DNA from: an uncultured Nitrosomonadales bacterium
GTDB lineage: Bacteria; Pseudomonadota; Gammaproteobacteria; Burkholderiales; Methylophilaceae
Direction of reading: 5' to 3'
DNA: 13,037 nt
NCBI GenBank assembly: GCA_946481065.1
Contig: CAMLMA010000045.1
Coordinates: 1 to 13,037, forward strand
The notes under the pieces were generated by a model. It was not told the DNA's origin. It made no database searches and saw only the letters and a program-made list of their open reading frames with translations. The translations under genes were made by a program, and so were the position numbers. This document shows positions 1-9,315 of the stretch, piece by piece (within the stretch, counting starts at the first letter, position 1; every line of letters starts with the position of its first letter).

Positions 1-218
1 AGCAGCGCGCCCACAACGCAAGCTTGCGCTCTACTTTGCGCACTGCAATCAAGAAGGTCATCAAGGCTGTTGAAGCCGGTGACAAGGCTGCTGCACAAGC
101 CGCCTACAGCGAGAACGTCAGCGTCATCGACCGTATCGCCGACAAGCAGATCATCCACAAGAACAAGGCCGCTCGCCATAAGAGCCGCCTGTCCGCTGCC
201 GTAAAGGCGATGGCTTAA
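1..218 (+). CDS. rpsT: 30S ribosomal protein S20, 5'-truncated by window edge
   Basis: S20 binds 16S rRNA early in assembly of the small ribosomal subunit. The reading frame is already open at base 3 and gives 71 residues ending in TAA at 216-218. About 16 N-terminal residues are missing compared with the usual 87. The visible part contains the conserved RRAHNAS segment, the helix [21 protein letters not shown] and the Lys-rich [13 protein letters not shown] segment near the C-terminus, all typical of the family. An in-frame TTG at base 24 is an internal Leu codon, not the start. The gene is followed after 21 bases by a strong hairpin terminator, so it is probably the last gene of its transcript, as expected for a monocistronic rpsT. 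Its promoter lies outside the window. Confidence 0.97.
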   Translation, partial: QRAHNASLRSTLRTAIKKVIKAVEAGDKAAAQAAYSENVSVIDRIADKQIIHKNKAARHKSRLSAAVKAMA

Positions 219-239
219 GTTCTTAAAAGATCTTCCAAT

Positions 240-268
240 AAAAAAGCCGGACGATGTCCGGCTTTTTT
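240..268 (+). terminator. rho-independent terminator of rpsT, bidirectional
   Basis: A perfect 6-bp stem GCCGGA (246-251) / TCCGGC (257-262) with loop CGATG is flanked by six A residues on the left and six T residues on the right. It lies 21 bases after the rpsT stop. Because the flanks are A-run and T-run, it reads equally well as a terminator on the minus strand. It could therefore also stop transcripts arriving from purK. Confidence 0.93.
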
Positions 269-300
269 ATTGGCTACGAAAATCATCTATGCCCGCTGGA

Positions 301-390
301 TGTTTTCCATCGCCCCGATCGCTAATGTCGCGATCTCTAATATCACGATGTCTGATTCTCCGATTTCTGGCGTCACGAATTCCAAGGCCA
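301..390. repeat. degenerate 15-bp tandem repeat in the purK-rpsT spacer
   Basis: The tetramer CGAT recurs exactly every 15 bases at 316, 331, 346 and 361, and CGAA follows at 376. The units are CGATCGCTAATGTCG, CGATCTCTAATATCA, CGATGTCTGATTCTC, CGATTTCTGGCGTCA and CGAATTCCAAGGCCA. The first two match at 12 of 15 positions and later neighbours at 8 to 9. A sixth, weaker unit may begin at 301. The repeat sits in the 201-base spacer 269-469, where I see no convincing gene. Short open frames cross it (for example plus-strand 270-449 from a TTG), but none has a ribosome binding site or a recognisable product. Confidence 0.6.
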
Positions 391-441
391 GGATAGATTT
401 TCTAGGCGCGAAAGTCCCATCCAAAACTCCCACAGAGATAA

Positions 442-456
442 GCGCCTGAATGGCGC
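442..456 (-). terminator. possible weak terminator after purK
   Basis: A 5-bp stem GCGCC (442-446) / GGCGC (452-456) with a 5-base loop lies 14 bases past the purK stop. On the minus strand it is followed by TTATCTCT, a poor U-tract. It may only slow polymerase, and the stronger bidirectional hairpin at 240-268 is a better final stop for this transcript. Confidence 0.3.
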
Positions 457-469
457 AGGCAGCCCCGCC

Positions 470-1606
470 TCAACCGATGCCTAGCTCCGCGCGCGCGATC
501 AAGGCTTGGTTCACGACCGTATCGCGATCCTGGCCCAATACCGTGAAGTGTCCCATCTTGCGTCCTGGCCGCGCCTCGTGCTTGCCGTAGAGGTGCAGCT
601 TTAACGCCGTATGCGCGAGCGCCTTCTGCCAGGCGGGTTCGCCGTCCTTCCAGACGTCGCCCAGGATATTCACCATCACCGCCTGGCTGTGCAAGCTGGC
701 GTCGCCCAGCGGCAAACCGGTCAAGGCACGCACTTGCTGCTCGAACTGGTCAGTGACGCAGGCGTCGATGGTGTAATGGCCGGAGTTATGCGGCCGCGGG
801 GCCATCTCGTTGACCAGCAATTTGCCTTCGCTGACGAAGAACTCGACGCCAAGCACGCCAACATAATCCAGTTTCCCGGCGATCTCGATCGCCAGCGCCT
901 GGGCCTTGGCCTTGATCACGTCCGAACCGCGCGCGGGTGCGATACTGACATCGAGGATGCCATTCAGGTGGCTGTTCTCCGCCACCGGGAACGCGGCGAT
1001 CTTGCCTTGCGCGTCACGCGCCAGCACGACCGAGACTTCGTAATCCAGCGGCAGCATCTGCTCCAGCACACAAGGCTCCTGCTTGAAGATCGTGAATGCC
1101 GCCAATGCTTCTGCGCGGCTTTTCACGCGTGCCTGCCCCTTGCCGTCATAACCGAAACGCGCCACCTTGAGGATCGCCGGGTAGAGCGCGCTATCGTCCG
1201 CCGGCAGATCCGTTTCCTGATTGACGACAACGAACTGGCCGACTGGCAGGCCCGCGTCACGGAAGAAGGTCTTTTCGGAAATGCGATGTTGCGCGATCGC
1301 CACCGCCGAAGCGCTCGGACGCACGGTACGGCTTTGTGCCAGGAACTCAAGCGTGGCTGCCGGCACGTTCTCGAACTCGGTCGTCACGGCTTCACACGTC
1401 CTGGCCATCTCAGCCAGGGCAGCCTGATCGTCGAAAGCGGCGCACAGGTGGACGTCGGCGATCTTGCCCGCCGGGCTGTGCTTGTCCGGATCGAGGACGG
1501 TCACCTTGTAACCCAGCTCATGGGCTGCGATCACGAAAAAGCGACCAAGTTGGCCGCCGCCGAGCATCCCCAGCATGGCCGGGGGAAGAATGGTGTGCTT
1601 GCTCAA
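470..1606 (-). CDS. purK: N5-carboxyaminoimidazole ribonucleotide synthase
   Basis: PurK makes N5-carboxyaminoimidazole ribonucleotide from AIR, bicarbonate and ATP in cytosolic de novo purine synthesis. The product is passed to PurE, which is encoded just upstream. The 378-residue protein has the N-terminal GGGQLGR turn (16-22), TEFENV (76-81), a central ATP-grasp domain with ILKVARFGYDGKGQ (145-158), and the metal/ATP-binding segment NEMAPRPHNSGH (266-277). Length and layout are normal for the family. The start is a TTG at 1604-1606 chosen because a GGAG Shine-Dalgarno sequence lies 5 bases upstream (complement of 1612-1615). The next ATG is 10 codons in and would cut close to the conserved N-terminal strand. 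The gene follows purE by 36 bases and is the last gene of the minus-strand block. Confidence 0.97.
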   Translation of the reverse strand: MSKHTILPPAMLGMLGGGQLGRFFVIAAHELGYKVTVLDPDKHSPAGKIADVHLCAAFDDQAALAEMARTCEAVTTEFENVPAATLEFLAQSRTVRPSASAVAIAQHRISEKTFFRDAGLPVGQFVVVNQETDLPADDSALYPAILKVARFGYDGKGQARVKSRAEALAAFTIFKQEPCVLEQMLPLDYEVSVVLARDAQGKIAAFPVAENSHLNGILDVSIAPARGSDVIKAKAQALAIEIAGKLDYVGVLGVEFFVSEGKLLVNEMAPRPHNSGHYTIDACVTDQFEQQVRALTGLPLGDASLHSQAVMVNILGDVWKDGEPAWQKALAHTALKLHLYGKHEARPGRKMGHFTVLGQDRDTVVNQALIARAELGIG

Positions 1607-1642
1607 GATAACTCCGTAATTTCAAACATGGCTGGCAAGCAC

Positions 1643-2143
1643 TCAGGGCTTGTCGGCCAATTCCATGGATAAGACCTTGTCTGTCTGCCGGGCGCGGAAC
1701 TGCGCCAGCTTCTCCGCCAGCGCGCTATCGTTATTGGCCAGCATGGACGCCGCGAACAGGCCGGCATTGGCGGCGCCGGCTTCGCCGATGGCGAAGGTGG
1801 CGACCGGGATGCCCTTGGGCATCTGCACGATGGAGAGCAGGGAATCCTGCCCCTGCAGGTGTTTGGAAGGCACTGGCACGCCCAGCACCGGCAAAGTGGT
1901 CTTTGCCGCGACCATGCCCGGCAGGTGCGCTGCGCCGCCGGCACCGGCGATGATGACCTTGAAGCCGTTAGCGGCGGCACTTTCCGCGAACTTGAACATG
2001 AGATCGGGCGTACGGTGCGCGGACACGACCTGCGCCTGATAGCTGATGCCGAAATCCGCCAGCATCTGGGCAGCCGCTTTCATCACTGGCCAATCGCTGT
2101 CGGACCCCATGATGATGGCGACCACTGGTTTTTCTTGAGTCAT
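1643..2143 (-). CDS. purE: N5-carboxyaminoimidazole ribonucleotide mutase (class I PurE)
   Basis: PurE converts N5-CAIR to CAIR, the step after PurK in purine synthesis. The 166-residue protein shows the class I signature: GSDSDWP (13-19) at the phosphate and ribose site, SAHRTP (41-46) with the catalytic His43, [10 protein letters not shown] (67-76), and the C-terminal stretch [21 protein letters not shown] with [10 protein letters not shown]. Presence of purK next door supports the N5-CAIR mutase class over the one-step AIR carboxylase class. The ATG start at 2141-2143 has a GGGG-type Shine-Dalgarno sequence 7 bases upstream. It lies 72 bases after proB, and that gap holds a long hairpin (2176-2208). 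I see no clear promoter there, so it may be co-transcribed with obgE-proB. Confidence 0.97.
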   Translation of the reverse strand: MTQEKPVVAIIMGSDSDWPVMKAAAQMLADFGISYQAQVVSAHRTPDLMFKFAESAAANGFKVIIAGAGGAAHLPGMVAAKTTLPVLGVPVPSKHLQGQDSLLSIVQMPKGIPVATFAIGEAGAANAGLFAASMLANNDSALAEKLAQFRARQTDKVLSMELADKP

Positions 2144-2175
2144 TAGCTACCCCTTTAAAGCGAAACAAGATTCCT

Positions 2176-2208
2176 ATATCGCGTGCTCAACCGCCTGCAG
2201 CGCGATAT
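2176..2208 (-). other. long inverted repeat (hairpin) between proB and purE
   Basis: ATATCGCG (2176-2183) and CGCGATAT (2201-2208) form a perfect 8-bp stem. With one bulged G at 2200 the stem continues through TGC (2184-2186) / GCA (2197-2199), leaving a 10-base loop. There is no run of T on either side, so it is not a standard intrinsic terminator. It sits after the proB stop and before the purE ribosome binding site. It could be an RNA processing or 3'-end protecting stem, or an operator-like palindrome. Confidence 0.55.
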
Positions 2209-2215
2209 GAATCCG

Positions 2216-4535
<2,320 letters not shown>

Positions 4536-4552
4536 CGCGCTGAGCGTCAGGT

Positions 4553-4810
4553 TTAGACTGGGACAATATTGACCAGCTTGCGGCGCAATGCGCCCTTGAC
4601 GCAGAACGTCACCTTGCCATCGACCTTGGCGTACAGGGTGTGATCCTTGCCCATGCCGACGTTCTCGCCTGCATGCATGCGCGTACCACGTTGACGGACG
4701 ATGATGCTGCCGGCAGAGACGACTTGCTCGCCGAAAGCCTTAACGCCCAGTCGCTGGGCCTGTGAGTCACGACCGTTGCGGGAACTACCGCCTGCTTTTT
4801 TGTGTGCCAT
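4553..4810 (-). CDS. rpmA: 50S ribosomal protein L27
   Basis: L27 lies near the peptidyl transferase centre of the large subunit. The 85-residue protein begins [16 protein letters not shown] and contains the conserved segments [21 protein letters not shown] and [16 protein letters not shown], matching the family along its length. There is no extra N-terminal peptide of the kind cleaved in some Firmicutes. The Shine-Dalgarno sequence AAGGAA overlaps the rplU stop codon (TAAGGA), and the start lies 10 bases after rplU, so the two are co-expressed. A strong terminator follows. Confidence 0.98.
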   Translation of the reverse strand: MAHKKAGGSSRNGRDSQAQRLGVKAFGEQVVSAGSIIVRQRGTRMHAGENVGMGKDHTLYAKVDGKVTFCVKGALRRKLVNIVPV

Positions 4811-4820
4811 GTTCTATTCC

Positions 4821-5195
4821 TTACTCTGCAGCTGCTTCTGCTTTAGCCTTGGTTGCCTTTGCAGCCTTGGCTGGTTTGCTACCACCGGTGGCGATGTTGC
4901 CGATCTCGATCTCGGTGAAGCTTTGACGATGACCTTGGGTCTTGCGGTAATGCTTACGACGACGCATCTTGAAGATCATGACCTTGTCGCCCTTGCCGTG
5001 CGCAACAACCTTGGCTTGTACAGTGGCGCCAGCCACCAGTGGCGCGCCGATGGTGACGTTGTCGCCATCCGCTACCAACAATACCTTGTCGAGGGTGATG
5101 TCGGAACCGACGTCGCCCGCCAACTTCTCTACCTTGAGCTTATCGCCAGCGGCTACACGGTACTGCTTACCGCCGGTTTTGATGACTGCATACAT
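4821..5195 (-). CDS. rplU: 50S ribosomal protein L21 with Ala/Lys-rich tail
   Basis: L21 is a 23S rRNA-binding protein of the large subunit. The conserved body covers about residues 1-103: [14 protein letters not shown] at the start, [20 protein letters not shown] in the middle, and the basic [16 protein letters not shown] loop (76-91) followed by TEIEIGNI. The last 20 or so residues ([20 protein letters not shown]) are a low-complexity Ala/Lys tail beyond the usual 103-residue length. The ATG at 5193-5195 is preceded by GAGG at a normal distance. It is the first gene after a good promoter and is divergent from ispB. Confidence 0.98.
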   Translation of the reverse strand: MYAVIKTGGKQYRVAAGDKLKVEKLAGDVGSDITLDKVLLVADGDNVTIGAPLVAGATVQAKVVAHGKGDKVMIFKMRRRKHYRKTQGHRQSFTEIEIGNIATGGSKPAKAAKATKAKAEAAAE

Positions 5196-5234
5196 GATTA
5201 AGCCTCGTTCGCTACGCTTTCAAATGAATCGCGC

Positions 5235-5262
5235 ATTATACGTAAAATCACCGGATTAGCAA
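5235..5262 (-). promoter_or_regulatory. sigma-70 promoter for rplU-rpmA
   Basis: On the minus strand a perfect -10 box TATAAT (complement of 5235-5240) is preceded, with a 16-base spacer, by TTGCTA (complement of 5257-5262), a 4-of-6 match to TTGACA. The predicted start of transcription is near 5228, giving a leader of about 33 bases before rplU. This is the clearest promoter in the window. Confidence 0.8.
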
Positions 5263-5323
5263 ACTCAAATATCGCTTTTATTCCAGCATGCGCCGTTTGC
5301 CGGATTCGACGCGCGTGGCGGCC

Positions 5324-5350
5324 TAGACTCGCGTCAGCCTATGTTAGAAT
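5324..5350 (+). promoter_or_regulatory. probable promoter of ispB
   Basis: A -10-like TAGAAT (5345-5350) is preceded by TAGACT (5324-5329) at a short 15-base spacing. The start of transcription would be near 5357, about 22 bases before the ispB GTG. The -10 is good and the -35 is mediocre. Confidence 0.45.
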
Positions 5351-5378
5351 CCGCGCATCCACAATCGATGAAACCCAA

Positions 5379-6347
5379 GTGTCCCTAGCCCTTATCCAAT
5401 CCCGCATCGCCGACGACATGCACGCGGTCGATGCCGTCATCCGGCGCTCGTTGCACTCGGACGTGGTGCTCATCAACCAAGTCGCGGATTATATCGTGAA
5501 TAGCGGCGGCAAGCGGCTACGGCCTGCGCTGGTGCTGCTCTCCGCAGGCGCCTTCGGCAAGATCGCGCCGACCCATCACGTGCTGGCGGCCATCGTCGAA
5601 TTCATCCACACCGCGACCCTGCTGCATGATGACGTGGTCGACGAATCCGGCATGCGACGCGGCCGCGAGACAGCGAACAGCCTGTTCGGCAACGCCGCCA
5701 GTGTGCTGGTCGGGGATTTCATCTATTCGCGCGCGTTCCAGATGATGGTCGATATCCAGAACATGCGGGTCATGGATGTCCTGGCCGAAGCGACCAACAT
5801 CATCGCCGAAGGCGAGGTGTTGCAGCTGCTCAACATCCATGATGCCGATATCACCGACGAGGCTTACCTGCGGGTGATCCATTACAAGACGGCAAAGCTG
5901 TTCGAGGCCGCGACCCGGCTTGGCGCCATCATCTGCGATGCTTCGGCGCACGACGAGCAGGCCATGGCGGAATACGGCATGCGCCTTGGTACGGCGTTCC
6001 AGCTGATCGACGATGTACTCGACCTGAGTGGTAATAGCGGTGAGATCGGCAAGAACCTCGGTGACGACCTCGCGGAAGGCAAGCCGACACTGCCGCTACT
6101 CTACGCCATGCGCAACGGCGACCCTCAGCAACGCGAAACCATCCGGCGCGCCATCGAGCAGGGCGGGCTGGAAGAATTGCCGACCGTGATCCAGGCAGTC
6201 AGGGATACCGGTGCGCTCGACCATGTGCGCCGATTGGCGCGCGCAGAGGCCGAACGTGGCTGCGCCGCGATCGCACACCTACCGGCAGGGGATTACCACA
6301 CGGCGCTCATCGACCTTGCGAATTTCGCTGTCGAGCGTTCATTCTGA
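5379..6347 (+). CDS. ispB: polyprenyl (octaprenyl) diphosphate synthase
   Basis: IspB extends farnesyl diphosphate with isopentenyl diphosphate to make the long side chain of ubiquinone. The 322-residue trans-prenyltransferase has GGKRLRP (43-49), the first Asp-rich motif LLHDDVVDESGMRRGR (DDVVD at 84-88), GDFIYSRAF, and the second Asp-rich motif LIDDVLDLSG (DDVLD at 211-215) with GKNLGDDLAEGKPTLPL after it. The start is a GTG at 5379-5381. It has no clear Shine-Dalgarno sequence, but the N-terminus SLALIQSRIADDM aligns with the E. coli IspB start, and the next ATG (residue 14) would cut a conserved helix. It is divergent from rplU, a common betaproteobacterial arrangement. Chain length (C40 or other) cannot be read with certainty. 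Confidence 0.96.
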   Translation: MSLALIQSRIADDMHAVDAVIRRSLHSDVVLINQVADYIVNSGGKRLRPALVLLSAGAFGKIAPTHHVLAAIVEFIHTATLLHDDVVDESGMRRGRETANSLFGNAASVLVGDFIYSRAFQMMVDIQNMRVMDVLAEATNIIAEGEVLQLLNIHDADITDEAYLRVIHYKTAKLFEAATRLGAIICDASAHDEQAMAEYGMRLGTAFQLIDDVLDLSGNSGEIGKNLGDDLAEGKPTLPLLYAMRNGDPQQRETIRRAIEQGGLEELPTVIQAVRDTGALDHVRRLARAEAERGCAAIAHLPAGDYHTALIDLANFAVERSF

Positions 6348-6367
6348 AGTGACCGGCTGCCAGCCGC

Positions 6368-6694
6368 TCAGTTGAGCATCACCGGTTCGCCGGTCTCGGC
6401 GTAGTAATAACTCAGATGGGCGCAATCGCTGGTGCCTGTCGTCAGCGAACCGTCGAACAAAGCCTGGCCATCTACATCCACCACGGCATAGCCATTGTGA
6501 TACAGGGTGACTTCCGCGTGCTGGCGTCCCTGACGCATGGCGAAGCTCATATAAGCCTCGTCCTCATCCTCGGAGAAGAGTTCCCAATTGGCCTTCCCCG
6601 TCAATTGCTCCAGCCACGCGCCTAGATCCACCTCTACGCGGCAAACGACTGGGGTTTCCCATGCATCTTGCGCTTGCGTGCTGACGTCGGTCAT
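6368..6694 (-). CDS. small acidic protein of unknown function
   Basis: I do not recognise this 108-residue protein. It has no signal peptide, no membrane segment and no nucleotide-binding motif. It is strongly acidic: about 19 Asp/Glu against 4 Lys/Arg, with a run SEDEDEAY at 41-48. Alternating hydrophobic residues at about 60-81 (EVTLYHNGYAVVDVDGQALF) suggest beta strands, and the end LSYYYAETGEPV is aromatic. Two Cys (18, 91) are far apart. The ATG at 6692-6694 has an AAGGAT ribosome binding site 6 bases upstream, which supports it being real. It converges on ispB, whose stop is 20 bases away, and diverges from pilD. It is a single gene, not in an operon. Confidence 0.8.
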   Translation of the reverse strand: MTDVSTQAQDAWETPVVCRVEVDLGAWLEQLTGKANWELFSEDEDEAYMSFAMRQGRQHAEVTLYHNGYAVVDVDGQALFDGSLTTGTSDCAHLSYYYAETGEPVMLN

Positions 6695-6835
6695 TTGCGA
6701 TCCTTTTGAAAGTGATTGTCGATTGCTATCTAGTTTGTGACATATCGCGTAATTTCAAGGCCCGGTGCGGCCCCGGAAGGTTGCCTTGCATGTATAACGG
6801 TGGGATGATGCAGCAAGTTTACTGGACGGCGCCTT

Positions 6836-7696
6836 ATGACTGATTTTTTCACCATGCTGAGCGAGCATGCGACGATGTTCATCACCTTTTCCGTTGTGTT
6901 CGGTCTCATGGTCGGCAGTTTTCTCAATGTGGTCATCCACCGCCTGCCGCAGATGATGGAGCGGGAATGGCAAGCCCATTGCCAGGAAGTCAGCGGCCAG
7001 GAGGTCGCGCCGCTGCCGAAATACAATCTGGTGGTCCCGCGCTCAGCCTGCCCCGGTTGTGGGCGACCCATCAGCGCGTGGCAGAACATTCCGCTCCTCA
7101 GTTACGTCATGCTGGGTGGCAAGTGCGCCGGCTGCAAACAGGCCATCAGTCCGCGCTATCCGCTGATCGAAGCCCTGACGGGCATCCTGGCCGGACTTAT
7201 CAGCTGGAAGTTCGGCTACTCGTCGATGGCTGTTGCGGCTTGGCTGTTCGCGTTCGCCCTCGTCGCACTCACCTTCATCGACCTGGACACGCAGCTGCTG
7301 CCGGACGACATCACACTGCCACTGTTATGGCTGGGACTGCTTTATAACCTGGATGGCGGCTTCACCGACATCCGCTCGGCGATCATTGGCGCCGCTGCAG
7401 GCTATCTGCTGCTGTGGTCGGTCTACTGGCTGTTCAAGCTGGTCACCGGCAAGGAGGGCATGGGTTATGGCGATTTCAAGCTACTTGCCGCGATCGGTGC
7501 GTGGTTCGGCTGGCAATTGCTGCCGGCCGTGATCCTGTTGTCTTCGCTGCTCGGCTCGATCATCGGCATCGGCCTCGTTATTCTCGCCAAGCGTGGGCGC
7601 GACATCCCCATGCCGTTTGGTCCTTATCTTGCTTTAGGTGGTATCGCGGCCTTGTTCTTCGGACCGCAGTTGTCACAATTTTATCTGGGAGGTTGA
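6836..7696 (+). CDS. pilD: type IV prepilin peptidase / N-methyltransferase
   Basis: PilD is an inner-membrane aspartic protease. It cleaves the leader of type IV prepilins and type II secretion pseudopilins and N-methylates the new N-terminus. The 286-residue protein has the family N-terminus with GSFLNVVIHRLP (27-38), a cytoplasmic loop with the zinc-type tetracysteine CPGC (72-75) and CAGC (97-100), and several membrane helices. The two catalytic aspartates are in FIDLDTQLLPD (Asp149) and GYGDFKLLAAIGAW (Asp213). Presence of the Cys loop suggests the bifunctional form. The ATG start has only a weak purine-rich sequence upstream. The gene heads a run of four plus-strand genes. pilB and pilC, often next to pilD, are not present upstream here. 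Confidence 0.95.
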   Translation: MTDFFTMLSEHATMFITFSVVFGLMVGSFLNVVIHRLPQMMEREWQAHCQEVSGQEVAPLPKYNLVVPRSACPGCGRPISAWQNIPLLSYVMLGGKCAGCKQAISPRYPLIEALTGILAGLISWKFGYSSMAVAAWLFAFALVALTFIDLDTQLLPDDITLPLLWLGLLYNLDGGFTDIRSAIIGAAAGYLLLWSVYWLFKLVTGKEGMGYGDFKLLAAIGAWFGWQLLPAVILLSSLLGSIIGIGLVILAKRGRDIPMPFGPYLALGGIAALFFGPQLSQFYLGG

Positions 7697-7701
7697 TCAT
7701 C

Positions 7702-8310
7702 ATGTATGTCGTGGCACTGACCGGCGGTATCGGCGCTGGCAAGAGCGAAGTCGCCAAGATATTCGCATCCCTCGGAGTGCCGATCGTGGATGTCGACGTC
7801 ATCTCGCGCAGACTGACCGGCCCCGGCCAACCCATCATGGACAAGATCGCGGAAGCCTTCGGCCGCGATTTCCTGACCGAGGACGGTGCATTGAACCGCC
7901 CGGCGATGCGTGAACGCATCTTTGCCAACGACGAGGATCGCAAGAAGCTGGAAGCCATCCTGCACCCGGTGATTCACAGCCACGCATTGCGCGAGCTCGA
8001 CCAGAACCGCGAGGCGCCGTACCAGATCCTCGCCATTCCGTTATTTTTCGAGACCAATCGTTACTCTGGCCTGGTCAAGCGCATCCTGCTCGTGGATTGC
8101 GACGAAACCCTGCAGATCAGCCGCACCATGAACCGCAACGGCATGACCGAGCATACCGTGCGCGCCATCATCGCAGCCCAGGCTTCGCGCAGTTATCGCC
8201 GTGCGCTGGCGAACGACATCATTGAAAATGACAGCTCGATCGAAGCCCTTGCAGAAAAGGTCAAGGCGCTGCATGAAAAATATATGCAAGCTTGCTTACT
8301 TAGCGATTAA
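7702..8310 (+). CDS. coaE: dephospho-CoA kinase
   Basis: CoaE phosphorylates the 3'-hydroxyl of dephospho-CoA, the last step of coenzyme A synthesis. The 202-residue protein has the P-loop GGIGAGKS (8-15), PIVDVDVISRRL (27-38) where most homologues have DAD, LHPVIH (87-92), IPLFFET (112-118), and the C-terminal QISRTMNRNGMTEHTVRAI region with AAQASRSYRRALANDIIEN, all characteristic. The frame is open far upstream inside pilD in another phase, but the ATG at 7702 is right: GGAGG lies at 7688-7692, inside the end of pilD, and the P-loop falls at its usual position. The gap to pilD is 5 bases, so the two are co-translated. Confidence 0.96.
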   Translation: MYVVALTGGIGAGKSEVAKIFASLGVPIVDVDVISRRLTGPGQPIMDKIAEAFGRDFLTEDGALNRPAMRERIFANDEDRKKLEAILHPVIHSHALRELDQNREAPYQILAIPLFFETNRYSGLVKRILLVDCDETLQISRTMNRNGMTEHTVRAIIAAQASRSYRRALANDIIENDSSIEALAEKVKALHEKYMQACLLSD

Positions 8311-8371
8311 ATTTCATAATTCACCGCAATATTTTCAGCGCTAACCAAGATTAGCCGGTAAAAAAAATCCC

Positions 8372-9130
8372 GTGCCCAGCTACGACTATCCCTTCAACGA
8401 ACGTATCCGCACACTGCTGCGGCTCGAGGACCTGTTCGTCAAGGTTTTGCACAACATCGAGCAGCCGCACGAATTCAATCACCATGCCGCGCTGATCGCC
8501 TTGTTCCAGATGCTCGACGTCATCGACCGCGCCGAGCTCAAGACCGACCTGCTGCAGGAGCTTGATCGCCAGAAGATCGTGATGAATGGTCTGCGCGGCA
8601 ACCCGGCGATCGCCGAACAGGTGCTGAACGACGTCATCAGCCAGATCGAGACCACGGCGCTGGCCTTGCGCGGTAACACCGTCAAGCTTGGCCAGTCGCT
8701 GCGTGACAACGAGTGGCTGATGAGCATCAAGCAGCGCGCCGGTATCCCGGGGGGCGTCTGCGAATTCGACCTGCCTTCCTATCACTATTGGCTGGGCCTG
8801 GATGCGGAACGTCGTCGCAGCGACCTGGAAAGATGGCTGGAACCGCTGATGCCGGTGCATGAAGCACTGCGTATCATCCTGCACATCCTGCGCGGGAGCG
8901 GCGCGACCTCGAAGATGGTAGCCGAACACGGCAGCTACCAGCAGATGCTTGGCGGTGCCAAGCCGGCGCAGATGATGCGCATCGAACTGGATGAGACGCT
9001 ACCCTGCTTTCCTGAAGTCAGCGCCAACAAGTACGCCATCAATATCCGTTTCAATAGTCTGGACGCGGCGCAGAAACCACGACAATGCGACATGGACGTC
9101 CACTTCAAGCTGACGCTGTGCAACCTGTGA
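8372..9130 (+). CDS. zapD: cell division protein ZapD (YacF, DUF1342)
   Basis: ZapD binds FtsZ and bundles its filaments at the division ring. The 252-residue protein begins [19 protein letters not shown], which aligns with the E. coli start (HPLNEKMRTWLRIE). It contains [14 protein letters not shown], the signature [17 protein letters not shown] (745-style loop at about 124-140) and a predicted beta-rich C-terminus. The start is a GTG at 8372-8374. There is no good Shine-Dalgarno sequence, but an in-frame stop lies 10 codons upstream and no other start fits the conserved N-terminus. The 61-base AT-rich gap after coaE holds a small 5-bp stem (8340-8355) of unknown role. The stop overlaps the yacG start. 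Confidence 0.94.
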   Translation: MPSYDYPFNERIRTLLRLEDLFVKVLHNIEQPHEFNHHAALIALFQMLDVIDRAELKTDLLQELDRQKIVMNGLRGNPAIAEQVLNDVISQIETTALALRGNTVKLGQSLRDNEWLMSIKQRAGIPGGVCEFDLPSYHYWLGLDAERRRSDLERWLEPLMPVHEALRIILHILRGSGATSKMVAEHGSYQQMLGGAKPAQMMRIELDETLPCFPEVSANKYAINIRFNSLDAAQKPRQCDMDVHFKLTLCNL

Positions 9131-9315
9131 CCTCACCGAAAAAGAAGACGCTGGTCACGTGCCCGCAATGCGGTAACGTCAGCGAATATTCCCGCGACAA
9201 CCCGTTCCGGCCGTTCTGCAGCGAACGCTGCAAGCTCATAGACCTCGGGCAGTGGGCGAGCGAGAACTATCGCATCCCGGAACCGCTCAAACCGGAAGAT
9301 TTGCCGGAAGCGTGA
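9127..9315 (+). CDS. yacG: DNA gyrase inhibitor YacG, zinc protein
   Basis: YacG is a small zinc-binding protein that binds GyrB and inhibits gyrase in E. coli. The 62-residue protein has the zinc site CPQCG (12-16) and [22 protein letters not shown] (30-51), so the four Cys are at 12, 15, 31 and 35. I chose the GTG at 9127-9129, which overlaps the zapD stop as GTGA, because the conserved core begins shortly after it. A longer frame from an ATG at 9085 would add 14 unconserved residues inside zapD. The coaE-zapD-yacG order is a classic proteobacterial cluster. Confidence 0.93.
   Translation: MTSPKKKTLVTCPQCGNVSEYSRDNPFRPFCSERCKLIDLGQWASENYRIPEPLKPEDLPEA

Noticed and set aside
270..449. 59-codon plus-strand frame across the 15-bp repeat
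   Set aside because: It begins with TTG directly at the rpsT terminator, has no ribosome binding site, and its open length is explained by the stop-free repeat.
611..1672. 353-codon plus-strand open frame opposite purK
   Set aside because: It lies fully antisense to a well-supported purK, has no recognisable protein family and a low-complexity His/Arg/Gln-rich composition typical of a GC-rich shadow frame.
6354..6366. Hairpin CGGCT/AGCCG between ispB and the acidic orphan as a terminator
   Set aside because: The stem is only 5 bp with no T-run on either strand, so it does not meet the pattern of an intrinsic terminator.
6727..6758. TTGAAA and TAGATA as a promoter for the acidic orphan
   Set aside because: The spacer would be 20 bases, too long for a normal sigma-70 promoter.
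7414..7701. 96-codon upstream extension of the coaE frame within pilD
   Set aside because: It is out of phase with the clear pilD gene. The ATG at 7702 has a GGAGG site and gives the normal CoaE length.
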